A DNA stretch of 64,000 bases, from the NCBI GenBank assembly GCA_034440615.1, contig JAOTOM010005180.1:1393501-1457500 (forward strand), read 5' to 3'. Made by a program: the position numbers and the translations under genes. This document shows, piece after piece, positions 47,958 through 59,571 of the stretch (positions within the stretch are counted from its first letter, which is position 1; each line of letters begins with the position of its first letter). The notes under the pieces were generated by a model. That model was not told where the DNA came from and did not search any database. It worked only from the letters and a program-made list of their open reading frames with translations. The DNA is from Ashinkailepas kermadecensis (lineage: Eukaryota; Arthropoda; Thecostraca; Neolepadidae).

Positions 47958-50176
47958 CCCGACAACTCATCCTACTGGTCAACCTACTCCTTCGCCTCAA
48001 CCAGTCGCCGAGGAAGCCAGTCCCAACGCCAGTCCTAGTCAGAGTCCTACGCCAGTCCGCAGCGTCAGTGCTAGCCAGGACCCCGCCGACTGGTACAAAG
48101 GTGCGAAATTGGATGCACGCTGGCTGACAAACAAATTCGAAAACTTCCGTTTAGAGAACAGACAGGAAGGTAGACAGGGCAGGAAAAGAGCTGTCTTGGT
48201 ATGCACCACCTGCGAGCGTCATCACACTGAAGCGGCTAAGGTGTCTCAGAATGGGCGCGTCCACATGGCCACCGGTGTGCGAACCGATTCAATGGAACGG
48301 CTGAGACAAGCAGTAGACCACATGGGATCACGAGCTCACGCCGCTGCTGTCGAAGTCGATAATTTCCAACGTCAGTGGGAAGCCAAAAGCGGGAAACACC
48401 CGTGGGTGTCCGTCTTAAAGAAGACCGAGGCTGGCGTGACCAAGGTGCTGGTAGAGCTGGCCATTACAGTCTACAACGACAGCCTATCTGAGACGACCTC
48501 TGCATGGTCCTGGCCTGCCCGGTCACCGGCGACCGTCCGCGAGCGCCAGGTTTGGACGGCTCTGAGTGAAGGCGGCTGGGACGTGAACCTGGTTCCTACG
48601 GAGCCAGCTGCAGAAGCCCTCCACTACCGCGACCCTGACGTCTATCGTGAGATGCTGGGCATCGTCGCTGAGCTAGAGAGGAGGAAACTGAGTGAGAAGA
48701 TTGCTGCTGGGCTGGTGTACAGCATACAGATCGACGGCAGTATGGACCGGCAACAACTGGACAATAAGTTTGTCACGGTTCGTGTGATAGATGATGACTG
48801 CCAGCTCCAATCCTTCCTGGCAGGCGTGGTAGAGCCGGAGGAAGGCGGAGCACAAGGTCTCCTGGACTCGGTGAAGCAGATCATGCAGGAGCTGAGTCTG
48901 CCGTCTGAGACGATGGTGGGAGTCACCACCGATGGGGAGAGTGCCAATACGGGTTGGCAGTCAGGCCTGTGGAGGCGCCTCAACGATCTGTTACGTCGAC
49001 AGATTATTACGATCTGGTGCGTGTGTCACCGGAGTGACCTCGTTCTGGAGAGCGTGGAGAAAACGGTCCCTGAGATCCAGCACTGGAAGTCTGACCTCCG
49101 CGCTGTCAGCAGCCACTTCCGGACGTCCAAGATACGGACGAAGAAGCTCCGTGATAGCGGTGGCGTGGTGGCGTTTCCTCCAGTGTTTGAAGTGAGGCTC
49201 GCGGAACATCTGCTGTCCTCGATCAACGCCACTCTGTCCAACCTGGCTGCGTGCAGGGAAGTGTGGGAGAGTGTGGCGGTGTCAGGAAGTCGGACGGAAA
49301 AGGCCGAGGCAAAAGGGTTTCTGCGAAAGTGGACAGCCGGCGGACAGACTGTCCGTCTGACAGCTCTTATGGCTGACATCTGTGGGATCTTCTGTCACCT
49401 ACAGAAGACATTTCAGAGGGGTGACCTGGTACTGCCCGAGGTTCTGGCGGCACGAGATGCGGCGGTCTGCAGCTGAAGCTGATGGAAACCAAGCCTCTAC
49501 CAGGTGGCCAAGAGGAGAAGTTGGGAGACGTCCAGGTGGAGTGTGGAGCTCGGTGTCACAACAGCAATGTGACCACGAAGCGCAACTTTGGTGCCGTCAG
49601 GCTGGAAGTCGTCGGCTCTGCCATCAACTTCCTGACAGACAGGCTCAACGTGGAGCAAGAGGACGTGGTGCGTGTCATGTCACAGCTGCTGGAAGCGCCT
49701 TCAGTGGCTGCGTTTGTAGCTGCTGGCCGGGATCTGACCTCTGGACTGTTCGGCCCGGAGAGTGTGTCGCGACTTGTGACTGACGTCTGCGATGACTGGG
49801 GAAAGATGACTGAGGCACGAGCACAGCACACTGATGCGAAGAACAAGCTAGTGGCGATGACGAGATGTTCCTCTGGGGTGTGCAAGAAGTTGCTGTCGTC
49901 ATTGCTGTGCGTCGCGCCCCACAGCATGGGTACCGAGCGGGCAGTTTCCCACTACAACGCTATCCGCAGCAGCCACCGCCTCGGTATGCAGCTGACCACG
50001 GCCAACGACCGACTCATGATCAGTGTCAACGGCGTAGGCACGGCCAGCTATGACCCGCGGCCGCCGTGGCAGCCTTCTTAATGGCGAAGCAGCGCCGGAA
50101 CAAGCACCCCGATCCAGCTATTTATAAGCAACGGGAGTTCATCAGGAAGTTCTATAGGCCTGCCGGGGCGCTGTAG
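47958..50176 (+). pseudogene. hAT transposase exon 3, two frameshifts
   Basis: Acceptor cacctggccag; the frame continues as PTTHPTGQP... . It then shows a zinc-finger-like CTTC...H block (TTF/BED type, ~48210-48350), first catalytic Asp in YSIQIDGSMD (48733), second in VTTDGESAN (48931), the CVCHRSDL CxxH block (49018-49029), and a C-terminal dimerisation-type block TERAVSHYNAIRSSHR (~49930-49980). The frame is lost by one missing base near 49470 (stop at 49474), resumes as LQLKLMETKPLPGG, is lost again by one missing base near 50058-50060, and resumes as AAVAAFLMAKQRRN to the stop at 50174-50176. Without the lesions the protein would be ~785 residues, normal for hAT. Sequencing error at one site cannot be excluded. 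Confidence 0.85.
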
Positions 50177-50997
50177 AGGAGACAGAGTCCCAGTCATGCG
50201 AGACCGAGTAGGTGTAACGTGTGATTTGCGAGTCGAAAACGATACTCTAGCGGCCCCGTGGCCGACGCCCGGACACTTGAGCCACTCAAACAGCGGGAGC
50301 GGGGCATGGGGAAGGGATGGGGGGTACGGTAGTCGCCTCAGCGTGGCGGTCTAGAAAAGCTGCGATGTTTTTCGAGCGAGCCTGTGGGACAAGTTTTGCT
50401 TGAGCGCGGCGAAGGCGATTGACGAGGGTAGAGTGACATGTGTTCCATGGGGAAACCATTGCAGGGAGTCGGGCGGGGCCGGCGGCGTGCTGTGTCGCCG
50501 ACACGGGCGATGGTTTTCTGCCGCCAGAGGCAGTGTCAGCGTTGTTCGACATGCCCTGTGTCGGCGAGGACCTGGAACTATGTAGGTGTGGGTGGCTGGC
50601 CTGGTATGGACTGAGTGGAGCGGAGTGTTATGGTGCTTGTGGTGGTGTGATAGCGAGTCAAGAAGTCACATATGGATTTGTTGTCTGCGTGTTAACACTG
50701 GCGCATATCTCAGGTTTGTACATCGGCTGTGTCCAGAACAGAGTCTGCGAGCGAGCTACGATTGCGTGTATCGGTGTATGTTGTGTTAACATATACATAT
50801 AATCAATATACCTATGACGTGACACTAAACCATCTATTTTGTTATGACTGACTGGAGCGTACCTATTTATTGATTTTCTTTTATGAAAATCTAACTAATC
50901 GAATGGTTAATACCTACATCATTCAAACACAATGAAATCACACATTTTTGTATCAATGCCTTCCACTATTGTTTGCCAATGGGAAGCCTTTTTTATG
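50177..50997 (+). other. 3' flank inside the hAT element
   Basis: Non-coding sequence between the transposase stop and the right TIR. The small ORFs at 50286-50802 show no recognisable feature. Confidence 0.5.
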
Positions 50998-51036
50998 ATT
51001 TGCCCCAGTAGTCAAAATTCCTTAGCCGAGGCCCTG

Positions 51037-51044
51037 CATCATGT
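51037..51044. repeat. 8-bp target-site duplication (right) CATCATGT
   Basis: Matches 46339-46346; immediately follows the terminal GGCCCTG. Confidence 0.9.
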
Positions 51045-51609
51045 ACATCATATCATATACAACATATACATCTTGATAACATTTACATATTGTCTTGAAA
51101 CATGTTGATCCATTTTTATATATACAAAACTGTATCAGTGCTATTTTGCACAGTCATTCAGCGTTGTCTTCTCAACGAGGCGTAAGCATTTCGGATGCTT
51201 ACCTAAGCTCCCCTCTCTTTTCGAGTATGCCCGAAATTGCAATTACACTTTTTATATTTTATTTTGAACATCTACCACCGAACATGATGCTGTCTATGGT
51301 CAGTGCAAACCACTGGGATAAATGAAGGACGACACTAAACGAAGGTATTCATAGAAAATCCACACCCAGCGGGCCTCGAATTCGCAACCGTCTATTTACG
51401 AGACCAATCCCCTACGCCACCCATCTCCCGGCAACCTCCGGCATACATCTGCCACATATCTCAGAGTTCGCTTGACACATGCATTTTTCCACACACCTTC
51501 TGTAGTTGCTGAATGGCTGCATAATAACCGTATGTCCGTGAACGTCAGTTGCCAGGTAAGGCATTAGGCATAAAATGGCGTTGGCTCCGTCATCGCTTAC
51601 TCGGCACTC
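51045..51609. other. Intron 11 spacer
   Basis: Starts in the same CATATACATC-like low-complexity DNA that received the hAT insertion; no gene is seen. Confidence 0.4.
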
Positions 51610-51646
51610 CCGCCAGCATAGTGTACAATGTACACTATGCTGGCGG
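51610..51646. repeat. Perfect 18-bp palindrome, 1-nt spacer
   Basis: CCGCCAGCATAGTGTACA, A, then its exact reverse complement. It is followed by (TGTACAA)n-type repeats to about 51730. Confidence 0.95.
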
Positions 51647-51734
51647 TGTGTACAATGTACAATGTACAATGTACAATGTAATGTACAATGTACATAGTGT
51701 ACAATGTACACTATGTACACTAATGTACACTATG
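51647..51734. repeat. TGTACAA repeats between two palindromes
   Basis: Repeated TGTACAATGTACA and ACATAGTGTACAATG words, all built on the self-complementary TGTACA. Confidence 0.9.
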
Positions 51735-51789
51735 CGGTTTCACCGCCGCGTGCGATGTACACTGTACATCGCACGCGGCGGTGAAACCG
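51735..51789. repeat. Perfect 27-bp palindrome, 1-nt spacer
   Basis: Left arm starts CGGTTTCACCGCCGCGTGCG and ends GATGTACA; after one C the exact reverse complement follows. Both this and the 51610 palindrome have TGTACA at the centre with a one-base spacer, but the arms differ. Confidence 0.97.
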
Positions 51790-54079
51790 TATCATGTGCG
51801 CTAAAGATGTCTACGGGATGGCGAGCAGCCGATTTGCTGGTCTTGGCAGATCCAGGCTAATCCATGTAAGGGTCGTGGAGACACCGTACGTGTCGTGGTG
51901 TACGTGATGTGGTGTACGTGATCGCGACTGAGTTTAATCCAGTACGGCTGCGACTTTGTCCATGGAAACACTACTGCTAATACGAATTTACGTCGATACC
52001 GCTCAGTCTAATTCAGCCGTCATAATCCCGAATGGCCATGGAAGCAAAGTCAATGGATTACGCGACACCTTACATACACGTACAGTGGGTAAATGATGTA
52101 CCACACCACACACAAAATCAACACAAATCGCCTAGACACCACAGCGCAACACAATTTCGAACTACTCCACCGAGCGTGCAAGACACTGCAGACATCAATG
52201 GCCCAAAACGTGTTGATCAACGGCTACATGAGACTGTGCGCAATATCACCACATCATCGCTGAACGGATAGACTGCGATTTCTACTTCAAGTCGTGTAGT
52301 GATCGGGGTAGCGTGCAAAACAGTGACGTCCGTCTGAAATCGCCTCGGTAGGTGGGCCACGTAAGGCGCCAGGGCTGGTCTAAAGCTCACTTAACACAAA
52401 TCGTATGCAATCGCTCACAAATGCCTGCAACTGACTGATTTGGAGTACCAAAGGGTACCATTGACCGTGATTTGAACTTGGGCGTGGAATGTCTTGATGT
52501 GTTCAGCAAAATAAATATAATCCCAGGTCAAGCGAGATAAATACATGTATATATTTCGTTGTGGAACGTCAACATGAGCGGCCACGTACCAGAGAAATCG
52601 CCACTAGCTGAACTGAAATACAGTCAATGATATGAAATATCAACATGCTTCCTAATTACTCTCACATCAGACATAAAACCAAACGAAATGAGCCGTTCGG
52701 TGAATGGCATGTTGGTGACGGAAGTCAACAGCGCGATAAGCCTGCGGCCGCCTGCCATGGATATGTTCAGCGCGTGAGTCAGTTGATAGTCAGTCAGTAT
52801 GATAGATGCTATGACAAACGTGTGTGGTGATAACGGTCCCCAGGTTTTAATCAATGTATTCGTGGTCCCGATATATCTGATCAGCTTGTGTAGGTCGAGG
52901 TCGATAAACATAGCCGATGATAGTCGCTTCTCTTCTTGTTATGCTTAATTTTAAATCATAGTGCCTACATAAGGGCATACTGGGACTGTCATTCTGTCAA
53001 CCTGAATACTTCGTCGGACGTGGATGATGACCTGATTGATGTCTACTCTGCTTCTCGCTGCGAAAGGTTGGTTGGTTATTTGGGCTTATGGGCGCATCGA
53101 CTGCGTTGGTCATACCGGCATAACCAGGCAGACCGACGAGACGATTAGGAGCACCAGGCTGTCGATGTGTTTCGGTGAAACATATGATGTATTGTATGTC
53201 AACTCTGCGAGTTCGTGGTGACAGTCCAGCTCCATGGTGAGCTCCATGGTGGCACTGCTGCGCTGCCATGGGTGGCAGCAATGTGAACGCAGCTCTCAGA
53301 CTTCAGTCAGGTGGTGTGCTGTGAGGTATGCCAACACCCCGATCGCTCTGGCCGAACTAGCTGCCCAACAGCTTAGCCGATTGGGCTTCGTTCCGACCCA
53401 GCCGATCGGTTTCCGGTCTGATCCAGCCGAACGGTCTTCGGTCCGATCCAGTCGATCTACGAACGGATTCGGAGATCGCAACGCTAGCCGGCCACATGTT
53501 GACGGTGTCCGCAATGCCGGCCGCATGTTAACGGTATCTGCAGTGCCGTCGCATCTACAGACGGCGTCCAGCGCGCCCAGCGTGTCTCCAACACATCAAG
53601 CACCAGCTCCAGCGCATCGGGCACCAGCTCCAGCACGTCGACACAGGCCCAGCCCCGTGGCCTGGTGCCGCCGCTCCTGCCCACCCCTGGTCTGTCATGT
53701 TTGGATGGACACGCGGCGCGGCGACGCCCGCCGGCCATGGTCTGAGCCCGCTCCTGGTCTGCCAGCCGGGCCGCAGCGGAGGCCGCTCGATCTGACCCGG
53801 TGTCTGATCTCGGTCACATGATCACTGCGCAGTCCAGTGGAGCTCGATGGGCCGGAGGTGGCGCGCCGACAGGCGGACGATAGGCTCCTGTGGAAGATCC
53901 GGTAAAGATGTCCCATTAACCGTGACAAGATGTCTCTCCTTCTCCTGGAAAGATGTCCCATTAACCGTGTCGAACCTCGGCACGCATGGTACCGTTGTAC
54001 GGTGGACGCAAAAGTCCCGCATGGCGACCAGCAGAACAACCGTGACGACAAACAGCCCGATCAGTCAGGCGTCCATCGC
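51790..54079. other. Intron 11, unannotated part
   Basis: No gene supported. Contains dispersed-repeat copy 2 at 53066-53114, a GATCCAGCCGA...CGGT short repeat at about 53390-53465, and a duplicated GATGTCCCATTAACCGTG (53907 and 53950). Minus-strand ORF 52624-52911 has hydrophobic stretches but no recognisable family. Confidence 0.4.
53066..53114 (+). repeat. Dispersed repeat with GGGCGCATCGACTGC core, copy 2
   Basis: GGTTGGTTGGTTATTTGGGC then TTATGGGCGCATCGACTGCG, matching 7192-7250 and 62703-62740. Confidence 0.6.
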
Positions 54080-55700
54080 CAAAGCTCAGGAACATCCAAG
54101 TCCAGTCCTTCCTGGCTCTCGGGGACCTATTCATTGGTCAGGAGCCCTCTCTAACTTGCATGGGCCATTCCCAGTCCTCGACAAATCTGTCTAGCTTTCA
54201 GGGGAATACTGCAACACCGAGACAGGCCTCACAATGTCTAGCAAACTTCGCCAGCTCTCGGAGCTCTCCTTAGCTCTTAGGTGACTATGCTCATCCCTTA
54301 GTGTTTCTCCCAAGCCTGGGGAGCATCACATTCCAGTCCGCTCTAGCTCTCAGTGGCCGTCCCCAGTCCTCGACAGTCTTTCTGGCTATCAAGGACATTC
54401 TAGCTCTGAAACTGGCTCAGTATTCCTCGCAACCATCGCTAGCCTCTAGGGACTCTCTTTGGATCTCAGGGAGCCCTGCTCGTCTCATAGGGATCCCTTC
54501 CAAGCCTCTTGGGCAACCCAGTCAACTCAAACCTCAGCCTCAGGAAATCTCAGTGCGGTTCTCACTGGCCCTCCGAGACCCTCTTCATCCCTCATAGCTC
54601 TCTCCTGCTTTTAGGAGCCTATCACAGTCCTCACTAGCCCTGTCTAGGTCTCATCTTAGTGGAATGCAAGCTCTGAGATGGTCCTTAACTGGTTCTCTTC
54701 ATCCCTTAGGGGCTATGTTCATACCCCAGGGACTCTTTCAAAAACCAAGAGCATCTGGGCCCTCTGTGATCCAGCTGAAACTGCCCTTTCCAACTCGCAT
54801 GGGCATTCCAGCTCTCAGGCGCGGCCCTCTCTTGTCTTCACGCCCCTCGCGAGCCCGTCAAGGCGGTCGCCTGGAGGGCCACCTCGGATCCGCCAGGGGT
54901 GCGGCTGCCCCTTCGCCTCCTTGTCTACGTCATTGCTTTTAGCAGCCCAGGGCCCTTCCATGGGCGTAAGACCCTTTACATGGCACCGGGAACCCTCCGC
55001 TTATGCCCGAACAGTCTCCATGGCTCCGGGGCCTTTTCGTCGGCCTGAGGCCCGCTTTCAACTCTGCCCCCATCCCCATCCATAAGTATGGGCCCAAGCC
55101 GACCCAGTGGTCCTGCACGTCCGGCCCGGGCCTCTTTCGTCGGCTCAGGGGCCCTATTTCACGGCTCAGGACCCTCTCTGTCCGGCCGCAGGCCAGCGGC
55201 TCCCTGTGCGGCTTCGGCCCCCTCCGTCGGCCAGGGGTTTTTCATACTGGCTCTGAGCCCTCTCCGACGGTCCAGAGTCCTCCCGCGGCTAGGTGTCCCC
55301 TCCGTTGGATCAGGGGCCCATGTATGGCTTGGACCCATCCGTCGGCCCAGGGATTCTTTCTGGCCCGTGGTTCTCTCCGGAAACTGGGGCCTCTCTCCGT
55401 CGAATTATGGACCAGTATCCAGGGCCTTTTCAAGGCTTTCAAAAAGTCACTCTAGTAGCCCAGATCCAGGGTCTTTTCCAAAAGCTAAGGTCCCCTCCAT
55501 CAGGTCAGGGGTCTTTTCTTCAGCTTGGGGTCCACCGTAAGCCCAGGTCACCGTCGGTCGGTCAGGTCGGGTCCCTCTCCATCAGCCTGAGAGCCCTTCC
55601 AACGATACGAGGTCACCTCTGTCCACGTAGAAGCCCCTAATGTTGGCCCAGTCCGGGGTCCTCAACATCTGCCATGGGTACATGTCAAGTCAGCCGTCAG
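54080..55700 (+). repeat. ~21-bp-period degenerate array, C/T-rich variant
   Basis: Units of about 20-21 bp such as GGGCCCAAGCCGACCCAGTGG, GGCCTCTTTCGTCGGCTCAG and GGCCCTATTTCACGGCTCAG. Two transposon-end-like sequences (CTACGTCATTG to 54935; GGCTACGCCACTG to 55849) lie in or after it, each preceded by a subterminal GCGGCTGCC block, so it seems to be one element nested in or next to another. Left partner ends were not found. Confidence 0.6.
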
Positions 55701-55759
55701 CTCAGCGTCCTTTTCGTCGGCCCTTCATGTGGACCCAGGGGGCTCTTGCGGGTCCCTAA

Positions 55760-55849
55760 AGGCGGTCGCCCGGGGGAGGGTACCCCTCGGACCTCCAGAG
55801 GGTCTGAGGGCGGCTGCCACCTTCGCCACCTCCCTTGGCTACGCCACTG
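55760..55849 (-). mobile_element. Transposon terminus (CAGTGGCGTAGCC on minus strand)
   Basis: On the minus strand it reads CAGTGGCGTAGCCAAGGGAG followed by GGCAGCCGCCCTC, like the left end of 38450-44580 (GGCAGTCGCCCCC) and the 54935 terminus. The bases outside are ATTGCGAG; no matching duplication was found upstream. Confidence 0.5.
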
Positions 55850-56055
55850 ATTGCGAGAGAGTATATCTAGCTGGCTGCAGCACCTGCCGCATCATCCACA
55901 ACAGACAGACCAAATTCGCTGAACGCATCTGATAATTGTGTCGCATGTGAGTACATCGCTTTATTTATATGTGTGCTTACTTGCCAAGCAGATGAGCGTG
56001 AGATGGTAACAGCCCGCACCCTGTGACTACGGTACCGACCCATGTACACAAGCAG

Positions 56056-56237
56056 GTACCAATGGCACACAATAACATGCGTGTTGTTCGACACCGCCAG
56101 ACTCAGCCAGACGACCTGCCAGGCTCGGCGACGGTGCTCTGCAGGTCAGCTGACTCGGGCACTAGCGATTCCGCACACAGACTGCGGCAGAGGATCACAA
56201 AGCTCTTCAAACCCGTGCCACCACGCACCCCACAGAA
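56056..56237 (+). CDS. Exon 12, Arg/Gln/Ser-rich segment, residues 476-536
   Basis: Strong donor GAA|gtaagt. I use the acceptor acacaagcag (56055), phase 0, to follow exon 11; its polypyrimidine tract is poor, and the frame is open further upstream, so the 5' edge may move. Translation VPMAHNNMRVVRHRQTQPDD ... KLFKPVPPRTPQ plus two bases. Confidence 0.6.
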
Positions 56238-57451
56238 GTAAGTAGGGCTGTCGGCAAACTGTGGACGTATTGGTATTGGTATTGGTATTGGTGTGCAAAC
56301 TGTATTGGTGTGTCAGATAGCGCTGAACTAGCGGGTGGTCAAGCTTGCTAGCCGTACCTAGGCATGGTACTACAGACCATATCGATGTAATAGGCTTTAA
56401 ATAAAAACAAGCTATGTAATTGCACCAACTTGGTCTGCTCTGGCAGGCCTGAGTACTTGTCCACCGAGATGGCCGCAGGCCTGAGCACGTGTCCATCGGG
56501 ATGGCCGCAGGCTTGAGTACGTGTCCACCGGGATGGCCGCAGGCCTGAGTACGTGTCCACCGGGATGGCCGCAGGACTAAGTACTTGTCCACCGGGATGG
56601 CCGCAGGCCTGAGCACGTGTCCACCGGGATGGCCGCAGGCTTGAGTACGTGTCCACCGGGATGGCCGCAGGACTAAGTACTTGTCCACCGGGATGGCCAC
56701 AGGCCTAAGTACTTGTCCACCGGGATGGCCACAGGCCTAAGTACGTGTCCACCGGGATGGCCGCAGGCCTGAGTACGTGTCCACCGGGATGGCCGCAGGA
56801 CTAAGTACTTGTCCACCGGGATGGCCGCAGGACTAAGTACTTGTCCACCGGGATGGCCACAGGCCTAAGTACGTGTCCATCGGGATGGCCACAGGCCTAA
56901 GTACGTGTCCACCGGGATGGCATGATTACCTGTTCTACGTTTAAAGTGATCCACGACAAAATTGAAGCACGTACTGTTGGAGTAATTTGTGTCACATATC
57001 ATCCTGCTCTGTCAATAGCCGCTGCAAGTGGTCGAGCTGAAATCCAAGTGCACAGTAGCCATCATGTATATTGTCCTTGTTTCGTAGCCCATCGCTACAC
57101 CGTTGTATTTGCAACGCGACGCTGTACTATTGCTAATCTTACAGCCTTAGGCGTTGTGAAACATTTCCTCATCTATCGTTAGAGATATCGTACGTTGCAT
57201 TGGGGAGCAAATTTGAAGCAATGTGCTATATTTAACCGCTACGAGCTACTAGCGCATAGTTATAAAACACCAAAATTACTTTGTAAACTAACGTAGTAAA
57301 TCGCATTGTTTATCTAAGCAGCCAAATGAAGATAACTGAATTGCGTGTTCATTAAAATGTCATATATCCAAACCGGTCTCTGGCATACATCAGCGCCTCA
57401 AGGTTAGGCATCAACACACTAATATCCGCATGACTTTACGTCTGCTTTTAG
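56238..57451 (+). other. Intron 12
   Basis: Opens with a short (ATTGGT)n run at 56268-56296, then the 32-bp array listed separately. After 56920 no repeat or gene is seen; the 86-residue ORF at 56922 is unsupported. Confidence 0.5.
56443..56920 (+). repeat. 32-bp tandem repeat, ~15 copies
   Basis: GAGTACGTGTCCACCGGGAT plus GGCCGCAGGCCT, 32 bp. Two main variants (AAGTACTTG...GGACT and GAGTACGTG...GGCCT) alternate in blocks. Confidence 0.97.
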
Positions 57452-57515
57452 GACCGATAAGGCGTCACTGGAAAGCAGCGTCCCCAAATGCGAGGAGGAG
57501 ACCATGGGAACAGTG
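57452..57515 (+). CDS. Exon 13, residues 536-557
   Basis: Acceptor tctgcttttag, donor gtgagt. One base completes Lys536, then TDKASLESSVPKCEEETMGT V in phase 0 out. Both neighbours agree in phase. Confidence 0.75.
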
Positions 57516-59571
57516 GTGAGTTCAACTCGGCTAACCGGCGGCTTCTTCACACTCACTCGTTCTCACTCTCACTCTAACTCACTCCCATTCACTCACACCC
57601 ACTCACTCACTCTCACTCCACTCACTCACTAATCCACGGATTGAGACTAAACACCTTAATTGGTTTCAATCCACACCAGGTGATTAGCTGGACTAGGTCG
57701 TGCCAAAAGTGTGGGGCATATTATTTGGTGTACCAAAACCGCTTGGGGTTCCCTTTGGCATATATGTTGAGAATGCACTGTGTCTGCGGTATGTTGTCAT
57801 GGTATTGAGGTATATTTTCGGCCTACCGCGCCAATAAAGCGTGCTCAAATTCGAGAACAAACAAGTACCCTAGAACAAGAATAATATAAATCGGCCATAA
57901 TATCTCCATTCTTAATTGTCATGTGCCGTTGTAGAAACGGTAACTTGACGAAGGTCATCGGGAATTAGGCAAATTAGTATCGCTCGGTGATGAACATTTA
58001 ACCCGGTTTCGATTAAATACCCTGCCGGCCATACTGTTTATTGCATACCGCGTCTGAAATCAACGATGAGAGGTCATTCTAGGCCACTGATTACGATAGA
58101 ATCCATGAAACCTTGTTTTCTGTTCTATTGTTCTGTTGTTCTGTTCTGTTCTGTTGGAAGGTTAGAGTTGCACCATGTTTGTATGTCCACGTATGGATGA
58201 GTAGGACACATGACGTCAACATAGACCAGTTGAGAATCAATGTGCCCGGCTCCTGACCTCATGCCATGTCATGATGAGTCTCCGGATTTTAATCCAAGTT
58301 CTGGGTGGGAAGGGTGGAGAATTCAATTGCATTTAACTATTAACTGTCGCAAAGGAATATGAACCAGCACTCCAATGTGACTGGGGATCAAGCGTATGAG
58401 TACATGTCAAAAAACCTTTCCCCAGTAAAAAAGGGAAAAAAAAAATTTTTTAAAAAAAAAAAAAAAAAAAATAAAAATGGCAACATCAAGTCCACATGCC
58501 GGAAGTGTTAGCCAAGTTAATATTGGCCTTTCACTAAGGTTATCATAGGTCAAATACCAACGGTGCACATTACTAGTTGCATTACTATGGTATGTTTACT
58601 TACAATTGTTCCATTGTTACCATCTATGACATCAGCATGGAATGGTAATACATATTGGTTCGAAGGTGTAGCTGAATAAAATTATCCATTTTTGGTTGGC
58701 TTGACCACGACGTGAACCATGTGATATTATCTATGCCTTTCCACCATTGCCATCGTTAATGTGCATATCTCCCGATTGGGTGCCGGGATAAATGATAGGA
58801 CAGGGCGATTGTTGCAGGCTTTCCATTTTTGGCTTTTACGTGACCTGTAACGCTACCCATGGCCCCAAGGTCAACATGTTGAAACCCCGAATGGCGTTCG
58901 GTCAAGAACTCAGTCAATACCAGTTGAGTGCGAAGTTATTGATAAACCCTGCAGCATTTAATTGCAAAAATATGTGAATTGTGTGTTGGCATTAAGGCAT
59001 GGGACCAGGGCGCACATGACCCATAGGTATATGTGTACGCCTGCATAAGGCCGATCTGTAAGATGTGAAGAAATGTGCAAGTTACCTCTGAATTTTTTCG
59101 CAATTGCGTGCAAGAAAGTATGTCTGTTCCCTTCCATCGAAAAATAAAATTATTGGTACTTACCATGGACTAAGGTTGAATATCAATAAATCGGTTCTGT
59201 ACTCGTCGAGAACTATTCTACCACGATGAAAAATGCTGTTGACAGAGCTGTTATTATTGGTATAGCGAACAACGAACTAAGATGGCGTAGGACACACCGG
59301 GTAAGATATCACCAAGGACGGTGAAAATCATTTACTTAAAGATTCATGAGATAGCGCAAATTGATGTTGAGCTGTACTTGGGGATGCACTGTCTGAACTG
59401 CATCGATAGTTGCCTATTACATGCACAACTTTGTTCAGATTGGTGGATTTCAGAGGAGCGTATGTTGAGCTGGTAGCGAGCTGTAAGAAATCCGACGTGT
59501 ACAAAACGCTGCTCACGTTCGATACCAGCCTGCTCAATGTGGATTCTGATTCATCTCTGAATTCATTCCAG
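57516..59571 (+). other. Intron 13
   Basis: A (ACTC)n-like microsatellite starts about 30 bp after the donor (57545-57635). An A-rich run at 58431-58472 looks partly artefactual. No gene otherwise. Ends in gaattcattccag. Confidence 0.5.
57545..57635 (+). repeat. (ACTC)n/(TCAC)n microsatellite
   Basis: Interrupted CACTCACTCTCACTC words over about 90 bp directly after exon 13. Confidence 0.9.

Larger units (their letters stand above)
46347..51036 (+). mobile_element. 4.69-kb hAT transposon with transposase gene
   Basis: Both ends begin CAGGGCCTCGG when read inward and share ACTACTGGGGCAAAT about 20 bp further in, giving imperfect ~38-bp terminal inverted repeats (46347-46383 and 50998-51036). 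8-bp duplications CATCATGT flank it. Inside is a three-exon transposase reading in the + direction. Two single-base deletions in the transposase mean this copy is probably immobile without help. It sits in intron 11 of the coiled-coil gene, in the sense orientation. Confidence 0.92.

Noticed and set aside
52624..52911. 95-residue minus-strand ORF with hydrophobic stretches
   Set aside because: Considered as a membrane protein exon, but no recognisable motif or flanking splice sites.
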